Shown piece after piece: positions 1 to 4,320 of a stretch of 6,590 bases of DNA (positions are counted from its first letter, which is position 1; each line of letters opens with the position of its first letter). The position numbers were made by a program, and so were the translations under genes. Source of the stretch: Polynucleobacter sp. UBA2650 (GTDB lineage Bacteria; Pseudomonadota; Gammaproteobacteria; Burkholderiales; Burkholderiaceae); the NCBI GenBank assembly GCA_002359975.1, contig DENG01000076.1, positions 8,814 to 15,403 on the forward strand. Reading direction: 5' to 3'. Under the pieces are notes generated by a model. It did no database searches. It saw nothing but the letters and a program-made list of their open reading frames with translations, and was not told the origin of the DNA.

Positions 1-23
1 GTCTCTTGTTGCGAATTGGCTTA

Positions 24-52
24 AAAATAAAAAACCACCCGAAGGTGGTTTT
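24..52 (-). terminator. Intrinsic terminator with UUCG tetraloop
   Basis: On the minus strand a perfect 9-bp stem (AAAACCACC with GGTGGTTTT, 31-39 with 44-52) closes a C(UUCG)G tetraloop and runs into a T-rich tract (TTTTTTATTTTT). It lies about 20 bases past the stop of the small gene at 73-255 and would end that transcript. A nearly identical hairpin recurs at 2911-2936. Confidence 0.85.
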
Positions 53-72
53 AAGTGGGCTAAGCAATCAGA

Positions 73-255
73 CTAAGCAGCAGCTTTGCTTCCTGATCCC
101 AAGAACTCTACAATCTTTTTAGCCGTCTCCATATACCGTGCATTCATTTTGCGATATTGATTTAGCTCGGTCATTATTGGATTTTCTGCCGACTCAAAGG
201 ATGCGTCTTCATATCCAGGGTGGTAAGGTGCCTCTTGAACTAATTTGCTATTCAT
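73..255 (-). CDS. Small hypothetical protein, 60 aa
   Basis: I do not recognise the family. The 60-residue product is soluble-looking, with no membrane segment or signal peptide. Its middle part (TELNQYRKMNARYMETAKK) is likely helical and amphipathic, and it ends in a small Gly/Ser/Ala-rich tail (GSGSKAAA). I chose the ATG at 255 over an ATG 12 codons upstream because GGAGG lies four bases before it (260-264), whereas the upstream ATG has no comparable site. A strong terminator follows directly at 24-52, so it appears to be a stand-alone transcript. The upstream region 292-447 is very AT-rich and probably holds its promoter, but no pair of hexamers is convincing. Good start signal and terminator support a real gene; its function is unknown. 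Confidence 0.7.
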   Translation of the reverse strand: MNSKLVQEAPYHPGYEDASFESAENPIMTELNQYRKMNARYMETAKKIVEFLGSGSKAAA

Positions 256-447
256 GAATCCTCCAAAGGTTAAATAATTTGATAGGTTCAATGTAGCATA
301 GTGATTTGAAAATTAAATCCTTATAAATCAATTAGTTATATAAATAATGTAGCCCATCTGCTTGTTTTCATTGCATGTGATTTCATTTTTCAGCAAGTTG
401 TTTCATATTACGAAATTACTCACTTTCTTCTCCTTCGCCGCTTCGCT

Positions 448-1431
448 TTAGTCTTGGCCCTCTTGAGGGTTGGCAATGGCCGCCATACCCTCTTCGATCG
501 AATAGGGTGCTCGATACGAAAGAATGCGTTTTGCCTTCTCTATGGAGAGTGTCAGGGGATAGCCCGTCGCTCGAACTGCCTCGCGAACTAAGGGCGGATC
601 ACCCTTCAGTGGTAAATAATTCCAACCATTCTCGGTAAATCGTGCAAATGGCCAGGCCAATGCTCTGGGAATTGAGAATGTTGGCACGCGGTAATGACCA
701 ACGCGCAAACGCTGAGTCATCCAGTCACGAAAGCGCAGGGTCTCGTTGTCAGCTATAAAAAATGCTTCTGCCTTTACCGAGCTTTGCACGGCCAAAGAAA
801 TTGCTTCGCATAAATTACCGATATAACAGCTTGAATACAAATACTCTCCTTGACTAAACCAACCGAACTTTCCATGATTAGCAGCAGGCCCAATCTGTCG
901 ATCGACTAGGTCTCCTTGTCCCCAAACAAATGCGGGGCGGAGCACTACTGTTGCTAGTTGTGTTGTGTTGGCACTCAGCACCACCTCCTCTGCTTGCGCT
1001 TTGGACTGCGCATAGGGCATCTCATTGCGATTACACAATGGTAGACTTTCTTCTGCATCGTATAGTGGGCGTCGTTCATTTAGAACTACACTCGCCGTAC
1101 TCATATGAATAAAACGTTTTATTCCTGCCACTTGTGATGCTGCAATTAATTTCTTGGTGAGTTCGACGTTCACTCCTTGAAATGTTGCTCGTGGACCCCA
1201 CAAGCGCACATACGCCGCACAATGAATCACTGCATCATGGCCCTTTAGTGCTGCATGTAGATCGATTTCATCGCATAAATTACCTCTAACTGTCTCAATC
1301 CCCAGCGCCTGCAATCGTTTCTCTTCTTGAACTGAACGAACGGCGGCGCTAAGCCCATGCCCTTCAGTGTGTAAGCGCTCTAATACCTTACTGCCAATAA
1401 AGCCTTCTGCCCCAGTTAAAAATATTTTCAT
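448..1431 (-). CDS. NAD-dependent epimerase/dehydratase family protein (extended SDR)
   Basis: The 327-residue protein has the extended short-chain dehydrogenase/reductase layout. The N-terminal Rossmann fold has the nucleotide-binding motif GAEGFIG (residues 7-13) and a conserved HCAA at 70-73. STAS at 111-114 supplies the catalytic Ser/Thr region and YAQSK (140-144) is the catalytic Tyr-xxx-Lys. RPAFVWGQGD further on is the usual substrate-domain entry motif of sugar-nucleotide epimerase and 3-beta-hydroxysteroid dehydrogenase-like members. It is therefore probably a cytoplasmic NAD(P)-dependent oxidoreductase or epimerase; the substrate cannot be read from the sequence. Length is normal for the family. 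The start ATG at 1431 is preceded only by a weak AAAG. The gene is divergent from the SMR exporter, with 51 bases between the two starts that must hold both promoters. Confidence 0.9.
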   Translation of the reverse strand: MKIFLTGAEGFIGSKVLERLHTEGHGLSAAVRSVQEEKRLQALGIETVRGNLCDEIDLHAALKGHDAVIHCAAYVRLWGPRATFQGVNVELTKKLIAASQVAGIKRFIHMSTASVVLNERRPLYDAEESLPLCNRNEMPYAQSKAQAEEVVLSANTTQLATVVLRPAFVWGQGDLVDRQIGPAANHGKFGWFSQGEYLYSSCYIGNLCEAISLAVQSSVKAEAFFIADNETLRFRDWMTQRLRVGHYRVPTFSIPRALAWPFARFTENGWNYLPLKGDPPLVREAVRATGYPLTLSIEKAKRILSYRAPYSIEEGMAAIANPQEGQD

Positions 1432-1438
1432 CTTTGCT

Positions 1439-1454
1439 ATGCTAGCCTACTTAA
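1439..1454 (+). repeat. Imperfect direct repeat, copy 1, upstream of SMR gene
   Basis: ATGCTAGCC followed by TACTTAA. The same two blocks recur at 1838-1855 with a two-base insertion between them, so the SMR exporter gene is bracketed. It also contains the palindrome GCTAGC. The repeat is short and could be coincidental. Confidence 0.35.
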
Positions 1455-1482
1455 GCATTTTTATATTCTGATTGAGTTTTTA

Positions 1483-1803
1483 ATGAGCATCTACTGGATT
1501 GCACTCTTGCTAGCTGGCCTTTGTGAGATTGGCTGGCCACTGGGCCTCAAACTATCCGACCTGCCTAATATGAAAGCCTGGGGGCTACTGTTGGCTATTG
1601 TTAGCATGGCCCTCAGCGGATTATTGCTGTGGTACTCGCTCAAAGAGATACCAATTGGTACGGCTTATGCAGTATGGACTTCGATTGGCGCAGTTGGCAC
1701 CTTTACCATTGGCGTTCTGATTTTTGGAGACCCCAATATTGCAATACGCTGGGTTGGCGTAGCCCTAATCGTGCTAGGCGTGACCTTGTTAAAGCTTGGT
1801 TAG
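1483..1803 (+). CDS. sugE: SMR-family guanidinium exporter (Gdx/SugE type)
   Basis: This 106-residue protein has four predicted membrane helices (about 3-20, 32-50, 58-81, 88-104) and the small multidrug resistance fold. The essential proton/substrate-coupling glutamate is E15 in CEIGW. The following GLKLS and the motif GTAYAVWTSIGAVG (59-72) match the Gdx/SugE subgroup rather than EmrE. Members of that subgroup work as antiparallel dimers in the inner membrane and exchange guanidinium for protons; that role is inferred from family. Many homologues are controlled by a guanidine riboswitch, but the leader here is under 51 bases and shared with the divergent SDR gene, so no such element fits. 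The start lacks a clear Shine-Dalgarno sequence. An imperfect direct repeat (1439-1454 and 1838-1855) flanks the gene. Confidence 0.9.
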   Translation: MSIYWIALLLAGLCEIGWPLGLKLSDLPNMKAWGLLLAIVSMALSGLLLWYSLKEIPIGTAYAVWTSIGAVGTFTIGVLIFGDPNIAIRWVGVALIVLGVTLLKLG

Positions 1804-1837
1804 GGACGCATCTTTAGGCCCCCCAACAAATTAAGGC

Positions 1838-1855
1838 ATGCTAGCCGTTACTTAA
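1838..1855 (+). repeat. Imperfect direct repeat, copy 2, downstream of SMR gene
   Basis: ATGCTAGCC, then GT, then TACTTAA; the second copy of the repeat at 1439-1454. It lies in the 113-base gap between the SMR gene and the FAH-family gene, which contains no convincing terminator. Confidence 0.35.
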
Positions 1856-1916
1856 CTAATATGTTTCCCGACAAGGTGTGCTTAGCCTTGCCTTAGCCAA
1901 TTGATGGAATAAAGGA

Positions 1917-2726
1917 CTAAATGATTTTAATTACCAGATCCGGAAAGCCGTCTAACTTGCACCGGAGGATATCGCCCCGCACAACCGGTCCAACGTTCTC
2001 TGGCGTTCCTGAGTAAATAATATCGCCCGGGAATAGCTCATTAGCCTCGGATAATTTTGCAATTTGTTCTGCGACTGACCAAATCATCTGATTAAGGTTA
2101 GCCTTTTGCTTGATATCACCATTCACGGACAAAGAAATGTTGGCGCTTTTCTGATGGCCAATTTTTCCTACTGGAAACAGGGGGCCGATCGGTGCTGAAT
2201 GATCAAAAGATTTACCAATTTCCCATGGCTTTTTCTGATCACCCATAAAGCGCTGTAGGTCACGACGCGTCATGTCCAATCCCAATGCATAGCCAAATAC
2301 GTGATCCAGGGCTTTTTCTGACGAAATATTTTTACCGCCTGTTTTTATAGCAGCCACCAACTCTACTTCGTAATGATAGTTTTTCGTCAAAGTAGGGTAG
2401 GGGTGTTCCACAATTTTATTTGGTGCTACATACTGAATTGCATCACTTGGCTTCTGAAAGAAAAAAGGCGGCTCCCGGGTTGGGTCAGAGCCCATCTCAA
2501 TAGCATGTGCCGCATAATTTCGTCCGATGCAATAAATCCGTCTAACCGGAAATTGCTGAGCGCTATCAGCAATCGGAATATAAGTTTGGGTCACCGCGAA
2601 GGGAGTTTTTGGGGTGGCGGCCTCTGCTGTTGTTGCCGTCGCAAATGTTGCAATCGATGCGGCGCCCAAGCCAAGTCTAAGAGCATTACGACGGCCTGAA
2701 TGCTCAATACCTTTTTTTGTTGTCAT
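1917..2726 (-). CDS. Fumarylacetoacetate hydrolase family protein with Tat-like signal
   Basis: The C-terminal ~210 of 269 residues form an FAH-family domain. Visible motifs are YCIGRNYAAHAIEMG (65-79), PFFFQKPSDAI (87-97), the metal-binding glutamates in YEVELV (E120, E122), the metal aspartate in LDMTRRD (D151), the conserved lysine in GKSFD (K172) and SGTPENVGP (239-247). Family members hydrolyse C-C bonds in acylpyruvates, or decarboxylate/isomerise related diketo acids, using Mg or Mn; the substrate here is unknown. Unusually, residues 1-37 look like a twin-arginine export signal: GRRNALRLGLG, a hydrophobic Ala-rich stretch, then AEA before A37. That suggests export of the folded enzyme to the periplasm. 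The start ATG at 2726 has AAGGA five bases upstream. Monocistronic, with both neighbours well separated. Confidence 0.88.
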   Translation of the reverse strand: MTTKKGIEHSGRRNALRLGLGAASIATFATATTAEAATPKTPFAVTQTYIPIADSAQQFPVRRIYCIGRNYAAHAIEMGSDPTREPPFFFQKPSDAIQYVAPNKIVEHPYPTLTKNYHYEVELVAAIKTGGKNISSEKALDHVFGYALGLDMTRRDLQRFMGDQKKPWEIGKSFDHSAPIGPLFPVGKIGHQKSANISLSVNGDIKQKANLNQMIWSVAEQIAKLSEANELFPGDIIYSGTPENVGPVVRGDILRCKLDGFPDLVIKII

Positions 2727-2910
2727 CTTTTTCCTTCAGAAAATATGCTCTAAAAATACATGCTCAAAGAGATAGTAGATTACTCATTGCAATGCATGGG
2801 AAGAGAATCATTTAATTGGTTAATTTATATGTAAGTTTAGGCGTAGGTTACAAATAGAGCTTTAACTATATTTAATATACACAAATACCTATAGCCTTTC
2901 TGTTTAATCA

Positions 2911-2936
2911 AATAAAAAACCGCCCGAAGGTGGTTT
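2911..2936 (-). terminator. Intrinsic terminator with UUCG tetraloop downstream of brnA
   Basis: On the minus strand AAACCACC-TTCG-GGCGGTTT (one G-T pair) runs into TTTTTTATT. It lies next to the tRNA-like remnant at 2946-2991 and about 65 bases past the brnA stop. It matches 25 of 26 bases of the terminator region at 26-51, and differs from the terminators attached to the other two tRNA copies. Confidence 0.8.
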
Positions 2937-2945
2937 GTAGAATCT

Positions 2946-2991
2946 TGGTGGCCTAGGGCGGTATTAGAGAGAGCCAAGGATGTTCGATCCG
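2946..2991 (-). pseudogene. Decayed tRNA-Phe 3'-half remnant (copy C)
   Basis: Read on the plus strand, AATCTTGGTGG, then CC, then an AGGGCGG block match the CCA end, acceptor strand and T-stem of the tRNA-Phe half at 4271-4320. GGAT-N5-ATCC (2979-2991) sits where the anticodon stem would be. The T-loop and anticodon loop are destroyed, so it cannot be a working tRNA. It shares AGGAT...ATCCG and flanking bases with copy B more closely than with copy A. It begins about 10 bases after the brnA stop, ahead of the terminator at 2911-2936. Confidence 0.6.
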
Positions 2992-3000
2992 ATCTCCAGA

Positions 3001-3210
3001 CTACTTCCAACTAAGATTTAGTTTCTTATGAGTGGCCGCACAATCTCTCAAATAGAGATTGATTAGGCTTTGATAAGGAATGCCCACCTCTTGGGATACG
3101 GCCTTGAAGTAGCTCACTGAGTCCTCATCTAATCTAATGGTAATAGGCTTCTTGAGCATAGAAGCATATGGATTTTTACGAGCTTTTGAGAAATCATATT
3201 CTTTGCGCAT
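3001..3210 (-). CDS. brnA: BrnA antitoxin, ribbon-helix-helix
   Basis: The 69-residue protein starts MRKEYDFSKARKNPYA, a typical BrnA N-terminus, followed by the ribbon-helix-helix region ITIRLDEDSVSYFKAVSQE and the characteristic GIPYQSLINLYLRDCA. BrnA neutralises the ribonuclease BrnT and dimerises to bind the operon's own promoter. The ATG at 3210 is preferred: an AGGTG sits six bases upstream. An ATG at 3216 overlaps the brnT stop (TGATG) but would be only about two bases from that site. In either case translation is coupled to brnT, the toxin-first order normal for this family. The gene ends immediately before the tRNA remnant at 2946-2991. Confidence 0.93.
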   Translation of the reverse strand: MRKEYDFSKARKNPYASMLKKPITIRLDEDSVSYFKAVSQEVGIPYQSLINLYLRDCAATHKKLNLSWK

Positions 3211-3215
3211 ATTCA

Positions 3216-3500
3216 TCACCTTTTATAAGTTTTTGTCTCTTTGACGGTTGCCTTACGAGCCGAAATAACCCGAATGACATTACCCTCACTTCGATAACAA
3301 TGACAAACCAAAATTACACGAAGAGAATGGCTTACCCCGAGCAAAATAAATCTGTCTTCATCTTCCGAATGATCAGGATCAGAAATTAACTTGGCGCTTT
3401 CATCATAAAACACGGATTTCGCCTCTTCAAACGAAATGCCGTGTTTTTTCAAATTGGCCGAAGCTTTTCTGGGCTCCCATTCAAATCGCAGCGAAGTCAT
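3216..3500 (-). CDS. brnT: BrnT toxin, RelE-fold ribonuclease
   Basis: The 94-residue product matches BrnT type II toxins. It has FEWEPRKASANLKKHGISF at 6-24, with the family N-xx-KHG-x-xF pattern, a central DRFILLG (49-55), and the C-terminal signature RVISARKATVKE (77-88). BrnT is a RelE-like RNase that arrests translation until bound by BrnA, encoded immediately downstream with a one-base overlap. No Shine-Dalgarno sequence precedes the ATG at 3500. The promoter at 3507-3535 would place transcription start at or very near that ATG, so the message may be leaderless. All expected conserved blocks are present, so the toxin looks intact. Confidence 0.93.
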   Translation of the reverse strand: MTSLRFEWEPRKASANLKKHGISFEEAKSVFYDESAKLISDPDHSEDEDRFILLGVSHSLRVILVCHCYRSEGNVIRVISARKATVKETKTYKR

Positions 3501-3535
3501 ATGTACATTGTATGTATATTAATTGAAAGAAGCAA
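3501..3535 (-). promoter_or_regulatory. brnTA promoter and probable BrnA operator
   Basis: Minus strand: TTGCTT (3535-3530), a 17-base spacer, then TACAAT (3512-3507), five of six matches to the -10 consensus. Two overlapping dyads cover the -10 and start: TACAT-ACA-ATGTA (3504-3516) and the palindrome ATGTACAT (3501-3508). Autoregulation by BrnA is known for the family; that these dyads are its site is inferred. The promoter predicts transcription start about base 3500, the first base of brnT. Confidence 0.6.
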
Positions 3536-3546
3536 GCCTGCCAGAC

Positions 3547-3577
3547 TAAAAGAAAATGCCCCGCATGAGCAGGGCAT
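3547..3577 (-). terminator. Intrinsic terminator after tRNA remnant B
   Basis: Minus strand stem ATGCCCTGC / GCGGGGCAT (one wobble pair; arms 3569-3577 and 3556-3564) with loop TCAT, followed by TTTTCTTTT. It is nearly identical to the tRNA-Phe terminator at 4229-4259, differing mainly in the loop, so it was probably duplicated with the tRNA half. It would end the yefM-yoeB transcript. On the plus strand the hairpin is followed only by TATTTG, a weaker signal. Confidence 0.85.
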
Positions 3578-3587
3578 TATTTGAATT

Positions 3588-3635
3588 TGGTGGCCCGGGG
3601 CGGAATCGACCAGGGCCGAGGATATCTACATCCGC
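3588..3635 (-). pseudogene. Decayed tRNA-Phe 3'-half remnant (copy B)
   Basis: Read on the plus strand, TGGTGG, then C for T, then CCGGGGCGGAATCG match the CCA end, acceptor, T-stem and T-loop of the tRNA-Phe half at 4271-4320 almost base for base. Beyond that the match decays, but GGAT-atctac-ATCCGC (3620-3635) still sits where the anticodon arm should be. The Phe anticodon is lost and there is no 5' half. It starts about 20 bases after the yoeB stop and is followed by a terminator nearly identical to that of copy A. Confidence 0.78.
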
Positions 3636-3654
3636 TTTTGGACTAATGCTCACT

Positions 3655-3921
3655 TTATTCGTAGTGAGCCCACATCCTTAAGATTCGAACCGTCTTCTCC
3701 TTCCGCAAGATTTCATAAATCAGACGATGTTGAATATTAATTCTGCGTGAATAAGCCCCTTTTAGATCGCCAACTAACTTCTCATAAGGCGGCGGATTTT
3801 GGAGAGGGTCTACTTCTAAAATATCCAATAAAGCCTGGGCTTTATCTTTAAGGCCTACGGCAGATAGTTTTTTAGCGTCCTTAATGGCATATTTGGAATA
3901 AGCCAAATTCCAAGTCACCAC
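3655..3921 (-). CDS. yoeB: YoeB/Txe-family mRNA interferase toxin
   Basis: The 88-residue protein aligns with E. coli YoeB through its second half: PPPYEKL (43-49), then GAYSRRINIQHRLIYE (55-70), ending RMWAHYE. YoeB catalytic residues E46, R65, H83 and Y84 correspond here to E47, R66, H86 and Y87, so the ribosome-dependent mRNA endonuclease site appears intact. It begins with GTG at 3921 (a second GTG follows), with AAGGG seven bases upstream, and overlaps the end of yefM by seven bases, typical of a translationally coupled toxin. One or two extra C-terminal residues follow the usual His-Tyr end. RelE is a relative, but the His-Tyr end favours YoeB/Txe. Confidence 0.93.
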   Translation of the reverse strand: MVTWNLAYSKYAIKDAKKLSAVGLKDKAQALLDILEVDPLQNPPPYEKLVGDLKGAYSRRINIQHRLIYEILRKEKTVRILRMWAHYE

Positions 3922-4157
3922 TTCAATGCCCTTTTACTTTTAGTAATAGGCTCAGCCATAGCGTCTTTAATTGACTCACGCATTCTTGGAATAGCCAATA
4001 GATAAAGCGTTTCCTGAATAGCGCTCCAATCTTCTTCAGATACTAAAACAGCATTTGCTCGCTTACCAGAAATAACTACTGGCTTGTGTGATTCTGCCGC
4101 TTGATCAATTAAACGGTAGAGACCTGCTCGAGCTTCACTTGCGGTTAATGTGGTCAT
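3915..4157 (-). CDS. yefM: YefM/Phd-family antitoxin
   Basis: The 80-residue protein has the Phd/YefM DNA-binding N-terminal domain (TASEARAGLYRLIDQ, 5-19; PVVISGKRANAVLVSEEDW, 26-44). A C-terminal tail (ETLYLLAIPRMRESI and a Lys/Arg-rich end) would wrap the toxin. It inhibits YoeB and represses its own promoter. The ATG at 4157 is chosen over a start 16 codons upstream: AAGGAG (4165-4170) lies at good spacing, and the longer form would begin inside the -35 element. The stop overlaps the toxin start. A strong promoter with an internal dyad lies directly upstream. Confidence 0.93.
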   Translation of the reverse strand: MTTLTASEARAGLYRLIDQAAESHKPVVISGKRANAVLVSEEDWSAIQETLYLLAIPRMRESIKDAMAEPITKSKRALKW

Positions 4158-4176
4158 GATTTCACTCCTTTTCAAA

Positions 4177-4205
4177 ATAGTACGCAAAAGCGTACGTTTT
4201 GTCAA
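4177..4205 (-). promoter_or_regulatory. yefM-yoeB promoter with operator dyad
   Basis: Minus strand: perfect -35 TTGACA (4205-4200), exactly 17 bases, then TACTAT (4182-4177). A perfect inverted repeat GTACGC-TTTT-GCGTAC (4195-4180) fills the spacer and overlaps the -10, well placed for repression by the YefM-YoeB complex. Transcription would start near 4170, at the ribosome binding site, giving a very short leader. Promoter assignment is strong; the repressor's identity is inferred from the family. Confidence 0.8.
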
Positions 4206-4228
4206 GTGACCATCTCATCCATCCGACC

Positions 4229-4259
4229 AAAAGAAAATGCCCCGCACAAAGCAGGGCAT
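4229..4259 (-). terminator. tRNA-Phe intrinsic terminator
   Basis: Minus strand stem ATGCCCTGC / GCGGGGCAT (arms 4251-4259 and 4237-4245, one wobble pair), loop TTTGT, followed by TTTTCTTTT. It starts 11 bases after the tRNA CCA end, and now also lies downstream of ftsZ. Its near-copy is at 3547-3577. Confidence 0.88.
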
Positions 4260-4270
4260 TATTTAAATCT

Positions 4271-4320
4271 TGGTGGTCCGGGGCGGAATCGAACCACCGA
4301 CACGCGGATTTTCAATCCGC
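4271..4320 (-). tRNA. tRNA-Phe(GAA), 3' half only (copy A)
   Basis: From 4320 downward: anticodon stem-loop GCGGA-TTGAAAA-TCCGC (4320-4304, anticodon GAA at 4313-4311), variable loop GTGTC, T-arm GGTGG-TTCGATT-CCGCC, acceptor strand CCGGACC, discriminator A and encoded CCA (4273-4271). Everything from the anticodon arm onward is perfect, including the wobble-paired T-stem. The 5' half (acceptor 5' strand expected as GGTCCGG, plus the D-arm) is absent: the bases beyond 4320 are ftsZ coding sequence. As it stands the gene cannot make a tRNA. The break lies in the anticodon arm, where the sequence is shared with the end of ftsZ. Confidence 0.9.
4312..4320. other. Junction between ftsZ segment and tRNA-Phe segment (9-base shared sequence)
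   Basis: On the minus strand GCGGATTGA is simultaneously the last nine bases of ftsZ (Ala, Asp, stop) and the first nine of the tRNA-Phe anticodon arm. G+C rises sharply on the ftsZ side and the tRNA 5' half is missing, so the breakpoint lies within or at the edge of this shared nonamer. It is either a chimeric join or a recombination scar. Confidence 0.75.

Noticed and set aside
930..1112. Plus-strand 60-codon frame inside the SDR gene
   Set aside because: Antisense shadow of a well-supported gene, with no motif or ribosome site.
1432..1482. Guanidine riboswitch upstream of the SMR exporter
   Set aside because: Only 51 bases separate the divergent starts and no conserved ykkC-type elements are visible.
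2740..2767. Possible promoter of the FAH-family gene (GCTCAA/AAAATA on the plus strand)
   Set aside because: Hexamers match only 4/6 each, and the predicted transcription start would fall inside the ribosome binding site of the gene.
2727..3000. Search of the largest gene-free gap for further genes or a repeat array
   Set aside because: Apart from the terminator and the tRNA remnant, only AT-rich DNA without a convincing start, hairpin or repeated unit; no CRISPR array anywhere in the window.
3588..3635. Second functional tRNA gene
   Set aside because: Only the CCA end, acceptor strand and part of the T-arm match; the anticodon loop and the 5' half are missing, so it is a remnant.
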